Source of the DNA: Halobaculum limi
Lineage (GTDB): Archaea; Halobacteriota; Halobacteria; Halobacteriales; Haloferacaceae
Direction of reading: 5' to 3'
Length of the DNA: 64,000 bases
NCBI RefSeq assembly: GCF_029490015.1
Contig: NZ_CP120469.1
Coordinates: 186,001-250,000, forward strand
Notes under the pieces: model-generated
The model's database searches: none
What the model was told of the DNA's origin: nothing
The model's input: the letters and a program-made list of their open reading frames with translations, nothing else
Shown here: one piece after another, positions 33,745 to 42,115 of the stretch
Layout of the letters: every line of letters starts with the position of its first letter
Numbering within the stretch: position 1 is the first letter of the stretch
Made by a program: the position numbers and the translations under genes

Positions 33745-34233
33745 ATGAGCGAAACCGACACTGGTACGGCCGATGGGGGGCCGTTCGCGGAACAACAGCG
33801 GCTGTTCAAGCTGCTGTCCCAGGATACGCGCCATCTCATCATCCAAGAGCTGCTGGGCCACCCCGCACATCTGATGTCGCTCGCCGAACTCGAGTATATG
33901 ACTGGGAAGAGCCAAGCAGCTATCAAAGATCAGCTGGAGACGTTGATCGACGCCGGGCTCCTCGCACGCTACATATACGAACCAAGTGAGGGAAAACGTG
34001 ATCTCCCTTCCCAGTTCTACGGGTTCACGGAGCGGGGCGTCGAGATTCTCCACGACTACAAATATCTCCGTGGCCTCCCGGTCGCACGCGCCCTCTACGA
34101 GAACACGCGGAAGACCGAGAAAATCGAACGCCACGAATCGGCCCCCCGACCGGAGATTCCGGATGCTGTCGCGCAAGCCCTCGAGTTTGACGAGCCCGAT
34201 CTCGGCACCGTTGATGGTGGGACAACCCGATAG
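33745..34233 (+). CDS. winged-helix (ArsR/PadR-like) transcriptional regulator
   Basis: ATG 33745 (MSETDTGTADGGPFAEQQRL). The helix-turn-helix lies at about residues 18-75: FKLLSQDTRHLIIQELLGHP, LAELEYMTGKSQAAIKDQLE, TLIDAGLLARYIYEPSE. The wing is followed by QFYGFTERGVEILHDYKYLR and an acidic tail. This is the same general family as the broken regulator at 32055-32728. It is divergent from the unknown gene at 32829-33629, and the 115 bases between them hold both promoters, so it may control that gene. Confidence 0.85.
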   Translation: MSETDTGTADGGPFAEQQRLFKLLSQDTRHLIIQELLGHPAHLMSLAELEYMTGKSQAAIKDQLETLIDAGLLARYIYEPSEGKRDLPSQFYGFTERGVEILHDYKYLRGLPVARALYENTRKTEKIERHESAPRPEIPDAVAQALEFDEPDLGTVDGGTTR

Positions 34234-34375
34234 TTCGTCGGAGAACCACCGCTTTCAACACTCAAACGTGAAGGAGCGTTGATTTCGAACCGTCCAGTGA
34301 AGAAGGCGAGAAGAAAGTCAGGGAGGATACCCCGGAGTAAGCGTCGAACGTGGCTTGTGCGGTAGAGTGTCGGAT

Positions 34376-34675
34376 TCACGCCCGACCTAAAGGGCGGGAC
34401 TCTCTCCTTGAATCAGGTAGCTCAATCGCGATGCTACCGACTTCGTACTGGTTTCCGGAGAAAAACTGGACTTCGTATCGGCCTCCCTCTGAAAGGAGCG
34501 AGATGTCCATCGATTCGTTGACGGCGCGCCTCGTGCGGGGCTCGAGGTCGTCCTGCAACTGTGCGTTCTTGTCGACGACCAGCCGATCGCGAACGTTGCC
34601 CGTGGCGGGGCCGACCGTCGCAGTGACATCGACCTCTGGGTGCTGGTGGACGACGACAGGGTGGTAATGAGGGAG
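34376..34675 (-). pseudogene. beta-rich gene fragment without start
   Basis: The minus-strand frame reads VVVHQHPEVDVTATVGPATG, VRDRLVVDKNAQLQDDLEPR and SEGGRYEVQFFSGNQYEVGS, then IAIEL and a basic tail. This looks like a real beta-sandwich fragment rather than chance. It has no start of its own: the frame continues into the end of the sugar-dehydrogenase gene, which is read in another frame. So it is probably the C-terminal remnant of a lost gene. I do not recognise the family. Confidence 0.4.
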
Positions 34676-34679
34676 GGCG

Positions 34680-35909
34680 TCACGCCTCAGGTGCGATCCG
34701 ATAGATCGGCGCATCATCAGCATCAACGGCTACGTAGAGGTGACCCGAGACAGGCGACACCGTCACATCTCGGAGGCGTTGACCACGGTCTGCAAGCAGT
34801 GACGCTACTTCCGTCACCTCCCGCCCGTCAACAGTGAAGTGTGCGAGATACTGCTTTGCCGTGCCCGCAACGAACAAATCGCCACGCCAATCGGGGAACG
34901 CGTCCCCGTCATAGAACGTGGCTCCACTCGGTGGGAACCCCCCAGTCCCACAAGGCCATCCGAAAACTGGCGCAATCACGTCTTCACGCTCGTCGTGTGG
35001 GACACCAACTGAGTCATCGCTGCCGTATTCACAGGAGTTGTCGGCGACGGGCCAGCCGTAGTTCCCGCCCGCTTCAAGAATATTGATCTCGTCACCGTCG
35101 CGCTCGCCGTACTCCGTCTCCCACACCGCACCCGTTTCAGGATGGAGCGCGAGCCCCTGCGGATTCCGATTACCGTAGGTAAACACTGCACCAGATGCCT
35201 CCGAATCATCAACAAAGGGATTCGAGTCGGGGATACTCCCATCGTCGTTCAGTCGCAGTACCGATCCGAGATCATTGCTCAGATCCTGTGCAACGTGATC
35301 CGGGCCGAAGTTCTTGAACTGCCGATCGCCGACACTGACATAGAGATACCCCTCAGTATCGAAGAGAGCTCGCGAACCATAGTGGCCAGTTGACTCAACG
35401 AATGGACGGGCCGTGTAGATTGGTTCGAACTCAGCAAGCCGGCCCGCATCACGCTCGAGTCGTCCGCGACCAACGCGCGTAGTCGAGCCACCGTCGCCTG
35501 CAACAGAATAAGTGAGATAGACGAACTGATTCGCGTCAAAATCGGGGTGTAGCGTCACGTCCAACAGCCCACCCTGCCCGCGGGCATAGACCTCAGGTAC
35601 CCCTGTCAGTTCTGTTTGGTCACCGCTTTCGACATCTGCTAGTAGGAGCTGTCCGTCCTGCTCAGTCACCAACAGCCCAGATTCATCAGGCAAGAACGCA
35701 AGCCCCCAGGGGCTCGAGATGCCGGTCAACGCCTCCGTGATCTCGACACTGGTGGCCGACTCGGGGGTGTCCGTCTGTTCGGCTGGTGTTGAGTCACTTT
35801 GGGAAGCCGCTCCAGGATTCCCTCCCAACACGCCAGTACAGCCGGCTAGTGAGCCCGAGAGGGCAACTGCTGCGAGCACGCGGCGTCGAGATACGCGTCC
35901 GTCATCCAT
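34680..35909 (-). CDS. PQQ-type (GDH-B-like) sugar dehydrogenase lipoprotein
   Basis: The N-terminus is a Tat lipoprotein signal (MDDGRVSRRRVLAAVALSGS then LAGC), followed by a Ser/Thr-rich tether. The rest is a six-bladed soluble glucose-dehydrogenase-type propeller: PWGLAFLPDESGLLVTEQDG, GQGGLLDVTLHPDFDANQFV, YLYVSVGDRQ, GNRNPQGLALHPETGAVWET, EINILEAGGNYGWPVADN. The histidine and GNRNPQG segments form the PQQ and calcium site in this family. It would oxidise aldoses at the outer face of the membrane. Haloarchaea generally do not make PQQ, so the cofactor question is open. A second member lies at 59858-61261. Confidence 0.92.
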   Translation of the reverse strand: MDDGRVSRRRVLAAVALSGSLAGCTGVLGGNPGAASQSDSTPAEQTDTPESATSVEITEALTGISSPWGLAFLPDESGLLVTEQDGQLLLADVESGDQTELTGVPEVYARGQGGLLDVTLHPDFDANQFVYLTYSVAGDGGSTTRVGRGRLERDAGRLAEFEPIYTARPFVESTGHYGSRALFDTEGYLYVSVGDRQFKNFGPDHVAQDLSNDLGSVLRLNDDGSIPDSNPFVDDSEASGAVFTYGNRNPQGLALHPETGAVWETEYGERDGDEINILEAGGNYGWPVADNSCEYGSDDSVGVPHDEREDVIAPVFGWPCGTGGFPPSGATFYDGDAFPDWRGDLFVAGTAKQYLAHFTVDGREVTEVASLLADRGQRLRDVTVSPVSGHLYVAVDADDAPIYRIAPEA

Positions 35910-36016
35910 ACCCGTTGGTTAGTGCTCCGTCACTATGAGCGTGTGGCCGGAGCAACGCTAGCAGGAACCTGTATCGGGGCCTGTGAGAAGCGGTGTGTGA
36001 AATACAGAGGGTGAGT

Positions 36017-36958
36017 TCACTCTGGCGGGCTCACACTAATCCAGATATGAACACTGCGGAATGCCGATTCCGATCCGCGTTCGTAGAGCCGGTAGGTCAA
36101 TCGAAGTCGCTCACCGGTCATCTGTGGCTGGAACGTGTGGCGTCTGATCGTCGTTTCGCCCGACGAAACGGAGACGCCGAACGACTCTAGTCGTCGTGAC
36201 TCCGTGATGGTCACTGACTCACCGTCGACTGAGACGCGTTCAAGCGAGGCAACCACAGAGCCGTTGAACCCGGTCGGCCGAGTCGTGCTGACGCCAATCC
36301 CCACTGTCGCGCGTTCACCGACAGTCAGGTTCATTGGGTAGCTGCCGGCGACCAACTCACCGGACTCGTTCTCTCCAAGGATGTAGAACTCGGTCGCTGT
36401 TCCGGAGGATGTTGTATCCGCCACGACGACTGCGACTCCACCAATCGCCACGGCGACGACGAGCAGCGTCAGGAAGACGCCAACTGGGCCATCACCGGCG
36501 ACTGCATCGTAAGCCCGATCCCGGACTGCCGAGACGCTCGCGCCTGCGCGGGCCTCAAGCCTAACCTGGCGCCGCCGGTACCACGCAACCGCCGACGCAG
36601 CCAATGTCCATGCTGCCAACATCCCGACGACAGCTTCCCGTCGGAACCCCCAGACTGTGAACTCAAGAGCAACGCCAACGACGGCAATAGCCATAACGCT
36701 CCCAGCGATGCTCAATACCAAGCGTGACAGCCAGCCTTTCCCCTCACCCAGCCCTGTCTCGCCCGCTCGCGGGAACACGACGGAGACGAGTGCATACCCG
36801 GGAATCAACAAAACAAACGGCAATCCGATCACAAGCGCGAGCGGCCGCCACTCGCCCAACGGTGTGAACACGACGCTCAATGCCAATGCGACTCCAACGA
36901 CGACCGCGAGCAAGTCCGCATGTGGCACCGGCCTCTCATCGTCTTCGGCTACCGCCAT
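36017..36958 (-). CDS. DUF1616 membrane protein
   Basis: Four or more helices in the first half (LLAVVVGVALALSVVFTPLG, WRPLALVIGLPFVLLIPGYA then VFPRAGETGLGEGKGWLSRL), a fifth near 160, then a 130-residue extracellular beta domain (YILGENESGELVAGSYPMNL to LYERGSESAFRSVHIWISV). The pattern GLPFVLLIPGYALVSVVFP and the ILGENESGE extracellular part are those of DUF1616 proteins, common in haloarchaeal surface-glycan loci. Function not established; it may be an assembly or scaffold protein. Confidence 0.85.
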   Translation of the reverse strand: MAVAEDDERPVPHADLLAVVVGVALALSVVFTPLGEWRPLALVIGLPFVLLIPGYALVSVVFPRAGETGLGEGKGWLSRLVLSIAGSVMAIAVVGVALEFTVWGFRREAVVGMLAAWTLAASAVAWYRRRQVRLEARAGASVSAVRDRAYDAVAGDGPVGVFLTLLVVAVAIGGVAVVVADTTSSGTATEFYILGENESGELVAGSYPMNLTVGERATVGIGVSTTRPTGFNGSVVASLERVSVDGESVTITESRRLESFGVSVSSGETTIRRHTFQPQMTGERLRLTYRLYERGSESAFRSVHIWISVSPPE

Positions 36959-37126
36959 AGGAGCTACTCACGGGGTGGATCATTAAACCAAGCGGATACA
37001 ATCGTATATAGCAGGTAACATCACAGACGGGACCAACTGGAGAGACACCTAGCCATTCCTTTTACCCGTAGATCAGAAATTGAATTTGACCTGTCAGTAT
37101 CTCGGTATAATAGGGTCCTATTCAAT

Positions 37127-37138
37127 ATCTATTTATGT
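37127..37138 (+). promoter_or_regulatory. possible TATA-like box before the GT2 gene
   Basis: TCTATTTATGTC lies about 50 bases before the TTG start at 37186 in an AT-rich stretch. An archaeal TATA box here would start transcription about 25 bases before the codon. Weak evidence. Confidence 0.3.
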
Positions 37139-37185
37139 CGAATCGACGTATAACTGCTAGATATCTATCTGAAGGTGAATTGTAA

Positions 37186-38973
37186 TTGCCAATCTCAAAT
37201 ACCATCATACAACAGGGTCAGTCGACTCCTCCAGTCTCTCGGACTGTTGTCGATTACGACGACAGCCGACTGGTCACCGTCTCAGTCGGGGCATCGGAAT
37301 CCGAGCCGGTCCGAGTCGTGTTCGAACAGCCGGTCCCGTCGCCACACACCCTCCAAGTTGGAGCTGCCCATCAGTCAGAGGGATATACTGACGGGGCGGT
37401 GACGGTGGCGTACACCATTCAACCCCGAGCAGAAGCGAAGTTTAGCTACAGCGTCGATGGACCTGTTGATATAGCCCTCCCCGAGCCGACGGTCGAGGTC
37501 ACACCAATCGACGGCGACGACGCCACCGACGAAGCGGTCACGGTTGAGTGGAGGGCTACCGACGGGACGACGACGTCGCTCGCGATGTCTTCCGACACGG
37601 TGGCCACGGTGAATACGACCGCCCTGCCGACGATCACCACTCAGGTGTCGCCGATGACTGACACGCTCGCCGGCACGGCTATCGGTGTTGTTCTCACCCC
37701 AACCAATCAGAACGCCGTCATTCGGACCGTTCTCCGGGCGAGTCGCCGCGGTCACCCCGTGATTGTTACTACTCAGGGAACCCACAAGGTGGATGGAACC
37801 GATACACAGGAGATACTGCGGACGCTCGGGGTAATCCTCGTATCACCACCCTCGGGAGACGTCTCGATGGCACAACTCCACCGAGCGCTATCACAGGCCG
37901 CTAGGGAGCTTGGCCTCCCGGGGATTGTGTTGCAGACTCGGGAGTGTAATCGGATCGACTACGAACGGACGGCACTAGCATTCGAGCAAGCCGACTACGA
38001 GGTCGTGGCGGTTCCCGAACATTGGAGCCAATCCCCAGAGATACCGACCGTGGTAGTGGGCATCCCGGCGTACAACGCTGCTGATAGCATCAGCCAGGTC
38101 GTCAAGAGCGCGCGTCCGTACGCTGACGAGGTCATCGTCGTCGATGACGGAAGTCACGACGAGACAGCTGCCCGCGCGCAGGCGGCTGGCGCGACGGTGG
38201 TCGTCCACGAGCGAAATCGCGGCTACGGTGGTGCGCTCAAGACTATCTTCAAAGAAGGTGCCGAGCGCGACGCGGCTCATCTCGTCGTCATCGACGCCGA
38301 CGGGCAACACGACCCGGCGGATATCCCCCTTCTCGTCGAGACACAGCGGCGTGACGGGACGGATATCGTCATCGGAAGCCGATACGTCGGCGAGCGGAAG
38401 ACGCGAATCCCGTTCGTCCGTGCTATCGGACTGGGGGTTATCAACAGTCTAACTAACGCCAGTCTTGGAAAGCTCCGTCCGAGCGGGTTCATCCGAGACA
38501 CCCAGAGCGGCTACCGCGCCTATAGCCGGGTCGCGACCCGATCGCTCGCGTCAGACCGGGTACTTGGGAACAATATGGGCGCGAGTACGGATATCCTCCA
38601 TCACGCTCACCGGAACCGGTTCAGTATCGCCGAGGTAGAGACGACCATCTCGTATGACGTCGCCAACGCCAGTTCTCAAGGATCGTTCTCCCACGGGATG
38701 GACCTCCTACGGAACATCTTCTGGACCGTCCAGTACGGCCGACCGATGCTCGTTCTCGGGATGCCCGGAGTCCTGACGTGGCTGCTTGGGGTGACTTCCG
38801 TGACGTGGATCTTCTACCAGTACGTGGAGACAGGGGCCCTGTCTTTCTTCCCACTCGTAGGGGCCGTCGTGTGTACGATCGGTGGGCTATTGGTGTGTAT
38901 CACGGCGTTGATGATGCACGTGTTGAACGGTCACCCGACGATGAAACGATTGGCCACAGAGGATGCTCACTGA
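37186..38973 (+). CDS. GT2 family glycosyltransferase with large N-terminal extension
   Basis: TTG start, no ATG nearby. Residues 285-500 are a GT-A (DPM/DPG synthase-type) domain: TVVVGIPAYNAADSISQVVK, VIVVDDGSHDETAARAQAAG, NRGYGGALKTIFKEG, LVVIDADGQHDPADIPLLVE (DXD), DIVIGSRYVGERKTRIP, SGFIRDTQSGYRAYSR. Two membrane helices follow (about 520-580: MPGVLTWLLGVTSVTWIFYQ, LVGAVVCTIGGLLVCITALM), as in AglJ- or AglE-type enzymes using dolichyl phosphate. The first 280 residues contain a beta part and a Rossmann-like stretch (NAVIRTVLRASRRGHPVIVT) without a known domain. It likely transfers a sugar from a nucleotide sugar to a lipid carrier at the membrane. Confidence 0.9.
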   Translation: MPISNTIIQQGQSTPPVSRTVVDYDDSRLVTVSVGASESEPVRVVFEQPVPSPHTLQVGAAHQSEGYTDGAVTVAYTIQPRAEAKFSYSVDGPVDIALPEPTVEVTPIDGDDATDEAVTVEWRATDGTTTSLAMSSDTVATVNTTALPTITTQVSPMTDTLAGTAIGVVLTPTNQNAVIRTVLRASRRGHPVIVTTQGTHKVDGTDTQEILRTLGVILVSPPSGDVSMAQLHRALSQAARELGLPGIVLQTRECNRIDYERTALAFEQADYEVVAVPEHWSQSPEIPTVVVGIPAYNAADSISQVVKSARPYADEVIVVDDGSHDETAARAQAAGATVVVHERNRGYGGALKTIFKEGAERDAAHLVVIDADGQHDPADIPLLVETQRRDGTDIVIGSRYVGERKTRIPFVRAIGLGVINSLTNASLGKLRPSGFIRDTQSGYRAYSRVATRSLASDRVLGNNMGASTDILHHAHRNRFSIAEVETTISYDVANASSQGSFSHGMDLLRNIFWTVQYGRPMLVLGMPGVLTWLLGVTSVTWIFYQYVETGALSFFPLVGAVVCTIGGLLVCITALMMHVLNGHPTMKRLATEDAH

Positions 38974-39034
38974 AGCGCAGAACAACCAACAATACTATGA
39001 CCGCGATATCTCTCAGGTCAGTCGGTGAATGGAT

Positions 39035-39685
39035 ATGAGTGAGACTGAGGTCGCCGCTGGCGGCAGCCTTCGTGACCGAGTCAAGACCGGAAACCCGGAT
39101 GTGGTGTTTTCTGTGCTGGGTGTTCTCCTTGTAGCGGCCGGGCTCGCCGTTCCCGAGTTCCGCACGCTGTTGTTCGCGTGGGGCGGGACAGCCCTGTTCT
39201 TCGCCCTGCTGATACGGTTCGTGTTCACCGGGTGGACAGTGTCCGCAACAGTGGCGACGGATATCTACACAACGATGGCCAACAATACACGACGGCGGAC
39301 CCCAACAGGTGAACACCGGTACCTTCCAACAAACGATAACGGCGTCTCGTTGGTCGTGGACGGAGAGACGTTCAACCCCATTGGGGAACGACTGCTGGCC
39401 ACTGTCGATACGGATGCTGACGAGAGAACACTGACAGAGCGGCTCGCAGTGCTCGTCGACGTCGTGGTTAACGAGTACGAGCTCGCCGGTCGTGCGAGCG
39501 CGACAACTGGAGGTGAGAAAGTGACAGTCACCGCCACCGGAAGTCGCATTGGGACGACGGAACTGTTCGACCATCCGATCATCTCTCTCGTCGGTGTCGC
39601 GCTCGCACGGTATCTTGATACCCCAATCACCGCCGACGCGACCGTCAAAGATGGCGTCCTCGTGGTCACCTATCGGTGGTCATAG
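39035..39685 (+). CDS. membrane protein of the glycan locus (unknown family)
   Basis: ATG 39035 (MSETEVAAGGSLRDRVKTGN). Two close membrane helices (VVFSVLGVLLVAAGLAV and LLFAWGGTALFFALLIRFVF) are followed by a 145-residue soluble domain (VSATVATDIYTTMANNTRRR, ERLAVLVDVVVNEYELAGRA, FDHPIISLVGVALARYLDTP). It lies between glycosyltransferase genes in the same direction; the end overlaps the next, convergent gene by six bases. Similar proteins are seen in haloarchaeal polysaccharide regions, but I cannot give a function. Confidence 0.7.
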   Translation: MSETEVAAGGSLRDRVKTGNPDVVFSVLGVLLVAAGLAVPEFRTLLFAWGGTALFFALLIRFVFTGWTVSATVATDIYTTMANNTRRRTPTGEHRYLPTNDNGVSLVVDGETFNPIGERLLATVDTDADERTLTERLAVLVDVVVNEYELAGRASATTGGEKVTVTATGSRIGTTELFDHPIISLVGVALARYLDTPITADATVKDGVLVVTYRWS

Positions 39686-39952
39686 CGAGCCGAGGAACTT
39701 CTCAAGAGTACGGACGGCAACGAAGACGGCGAAGACGAGTGCTCCGACTACCAGCGGCCAGCGAAGGCCTCCACGCCAGTCGACTGTCGCGTGGATTGGT
39801 TCGGTTAACGCCGTCACGACGACGAGTCCGACGAAAGAAACGACAAACACCAGCTCACCAGTCAGTCTCTCGATAGTCACGAGTAGCGCGATGCCTGTGA
39901 GCATCCAGCCGGCCTGCCATAACAGAAACTGTCGCTGGTGTGGGGTAGTCAT
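39680..39952 (-). CDS. small membrane protein (90 aa)
   Basis: ATG 39952 (MTTPHQRQFLLWQAGWMLTG) is favoured over longer starts, which add basic random sequence. Three hydrophobic segments follow (GWMLTGIALLVTIE, LVFVVSFVGLVVVTALT, WPLVVGALVFAVFVAV). The family is not recognised. Antisense to the end of the preceding gene by six bases and divergent from the hydrolase-like gene. Confidence 0.6.
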   Translation of the reverse strand: MTTPHQRQFLLWQAGWMLTGIALLVTIERLTGELVFVVSFVGLVVVTALTEPIHATVDWRGGLRWPLVVGALVFAVFVAVRTLEKFLGSL

Positions 39953-40038
39953 TAATCGTTCTGACGGCACAGTGGAGTATAACGCCACCGGGAGCGATAG
40001 CGGGGAGTTTAAAATCGGTCGTGTTGTTAGGATGTTAG

Positions 40039-40566
40039 ATGCTTCCTTGGACACACGCCGCATTCGGCTATCTCCTCCTCCTTGCGGTCGTGGTCCTATT
40101 GGGTCGACGTGTTTCAAGAGTGGAACTGCTCGCGGTGCTCGTCGGGACCCAACTCCCCGACGTCATTGACAAGCCGTTGGCGTGGTGGTTCAATGCGGTC
40201 CCATCCGGGCGCTCGTTGGCCCACTCTCTGCTGTTCGTGATCCCACTAAGTGCCGTCATCGTCGCTATCGCGTGGTACCGCAGTCATCCTGAGGTCGGTT
40301 TCGCGTTCACGCTCGGGTATTTGGCACACCTCATCGGAGACACCTATGTCGCGATCTATTACTGGCGCACTGAGGAGTTCTCCTTCCTCCTATGGCCGAT
40401 TCTTCCCCCCTATCCGTACGACGACTTTGTCGGCTTCGGGAATTTCATCGTCGAGTTCGAGGTCACCACTACGGGTCTCGTTCTCTTCACGGCTGCTGGG
40501 GCCGTCGGTGTCGCCTTCCTCGTCCAGTTCTTCCGTGCGCCGTGGGTGTACACGTCTCGGCCGTAG
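40039..40566 (+). CDS. membrane-bound metal-dependent hydrolase (DUF457/YdjM-like)
   Basis: The N-terminus MLPWTHAAFGYLLLLAVVVL, then LVGTQLPDVIDKPLAWWF, RSLAHSLLF and LGYLAHLIGDTY contain the conserved H, D and HS/H..D residues of YdjM-type putative hydrolases, spread over four membrane helices. Family members are integral membrane proteins whose reaction is not well defined. Divergent from the 90-aa membrane protein; 43 bases before the epimerase gene on the same strand, so probably the first gene of that unit. Confidence 0.85.
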   Translation: MLPWTHAAFGYLLLLAVVVLLGRRVSRVELLAVLVGTQLPDVIDKPLAWWFNAVPSGRSLAHSLLFVIPLSAVIVAIAWYRSHPEVGFAFTLGYLAHLIGDTYVAIYYWRTEEFSFLLWPILPPYPYDDFVGFGNFIVEFEVTTTGLVLFTAAGAVGVAFLVQFFRAPWVYTSRP

Positions 40567-40609
40567 TGACCACCAGCGTCTATTTGTCGTCCCCAGCCGA
40601 CGGAGGCGT

Positions 40610-41524
40610 ATGAGTCAGCCTCCGACCGGACAAACAGTGCTTGTGACTGGCGGTGCCGGGTTTATTGGGAGCCACATCGCCGACGCACTTTGTCCGGACA
40701 ACGACGTACGGATCCTCGACAATGGTTCGGGTTCCGGGGGCGCGAACCATCCCGACGCTGCAACGTTCATCGAGGGGGACATCCGCGACGAAGAAGCGCT
40801 AGCTGACGCTGTGGCGGGTGTCGACATCGTGTTTCACGAGGCCGCACTCGTCAGCGTCGCCCGGTCCGTTGAGGACCCGACCGTCAGCCACTCGATCAAC
40901 ACTGAGGGAACGCTTGCGGTGCTGGAGGCCGCTCGTAGGGCGGATGCCCGCGTGGTTTTCGCCTCAAGCGCAGCGATCTATGGAGCGCCGGAGTCGATGC
41001 CGATCGCAGAGACAGCACCCAAACAGCCATCCTCGCCGTACGGACTCGAGAAGCTCTCGGGGGATCACTACTGTCGGCTCTACAACGAACTCTATGACCT
41101 CCCGACGGTCGCGTTGCGCTATTTCAACGTTTACGGTCCACGCCAATCTGGCGGTGAGTACGCAGGTGCGATCTCCGCGTTCGCCGAGCAGGCGCGGTCA
41201 GGCGGACCAGTGACCGTTCACGGCGACGGGGAGCAGACCCGCGACTTCGTCAATATCGCAGACGTTGTGCAGGCGAACCTGCTCGCGGCGACCACCGATG
41301 CCACCGGGGAGGCGTTCAACGTCGGCACCGGCTCGCGGGCGTCGATCAACCGGGTGGCCGAGTTGATCCGCGACGAGGTCGCACCGGACGCCGAGATCAT
41401 CCATGTCGATGCCCGCGAGGGAGACATCCGCCACAGCGTGGCCGATATCGACAAGATCATCGACCGATTGGGATACGAACCGAGCGTCACGCTGGCTGAC
41501 GGCCTGCAGGAGTATCTACGCTGA
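40610..41524 (+). CDS. NAD-dependent epimerase/dehydratase (UDP-sugar type)
   Basis: ATG 40610 gives MSQPPTGQTV and then the NAD loop TGGAGFIG (13-20). The SDR catalytic residues follow: ASSAAIYG (Ser119-120) and YGLEK (Tyr144, Lys148). YFNVYGPRQSGGEYAGAISA and GDGEQTRDFVNIADVVQANL are the substrate-binding segments of UDP-glucose-4-epimerase-like (AglB-locus type) enzymes. At 304 aa it is the usual length. It would change the sugar of a UDP- or dTDP-sugar for glycan assembly. Its last bases overlap the convergent halocyanin gene by nine. Confidence 0.95.
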   Translation: MSQPPTGQTVLVTGGAGFIGSHIADALCPDNDVRILDNGSGSGGANHPDAATFIEGDIRDEEALADAVAGVDIVFHEAALVSVARSVEDPTVSHSINTEGTLAVLEAARRADARVVFASSAAIYGAPESMPIAETAPKQPSSPYGLEKLSGDHYCRLYNELYDLPTVALRYFNVYGPRQSGGEYAGAISAFAEQARSGGPVTVHGDGEQTRDFVNIADVVQANLLAATTDATGEAFNVGTGSRASINRVAELIRDEVAPDAEIIHVDAREGDIRHSVADIDKIIDRLGYEPSVTLADGLQEYLR

Positions 41525-41971
41525 CTCGACGATTATCGTCCCAACCATCCCCGACTCGTGAGGTATACAAAAGTAGGGGAACTCGCCGGCGGTCTCGAAC
41601 GTGTGGCTGTACACCTCGTCACGCCCGACGCTTCCTTCTGGGTACGCTTGCCTGGCGGCAGCTTCGCTGTCGAAGTCACCCGACGCAAAATAGGCGGCAC
41701 CGTCAGGTAGATCCTCCTCGTAGGCTGTGACGCTATGAGCGACGGCGCCAGTCGTTACCCAGTCTACGGTGTCGCCGACGCTGACCGTCAGTGTCTGCGG
41801 TTCAAATTTGAGTTCGTCGGTCATATCGACCGTCGTGTTGGCCGATGTTTCAGTCGGCGTCTCTGTCGGTTCTGGTGTGTCCGTCGGCTCCGACTCTGCG
41901 CCGCCACAGCCGGCCAAACCACCAGCCAGTGCTACACCGCTCAACCGCAGTGCAGTCCGTCTAGTATACAC
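41516..41971 (-). CDS. halocyanin-like blue-copper lipoprotein
   Basis: The N-terminus MYTRRTALRLSGVALAGGLA with LAGC is a Tat lipoprotein signal, then a Thr/Glu/Pro-rich tether. The cupredoxin domain (about 55-150) opens LKFEPQTLTVSVGDTVDWVT. The copper ligands are His in GAVAHSVTA, Cys and His in FCIPHESGM, and the axial Met there. It acts as a mobile electron carrier at the outer membrane face. The inserted piece SGDFDSEAAARQAYPEGSVG is longer than in plastocyanin. It is unrelated in function to the glycan genes around it. Confidence 0.95.
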   Translation of the reverse strand: MYTRRTALRLSGVALAGGLAGCGGAESEPTDTPEPTETPTETSANTTVDMTDELKFEPQTLTVSVGDTVDWVTTGAVAHSVTAYEEDLPDGAAYFASGDFDSEAAARQAYPEGSVGRDEVYSHTFETAGEFPYFCIPHESGMVGTIIVESA

Positions 41972-42115
41972 GTACTATTTTCGGGTAGCAGATGCATAAA
42001 CTTACATACAGACCGCGACGTCTCGGATGAGCAAATACCGTACGTCGATCCGTTCCGCGTCTACGAGACTCAACGCTTTTGATACCTCCACCGGATGGAA
42101 GAGTAACGACTGGTT

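Noticed and set aside
40250-41524. A 424-codon version of the epimerase
   Set aside because: The first 120 residues are low-complexity Ser/Arg sequence overlapping the hydrolase gene; the NAD loop starts right after ATG 40610.
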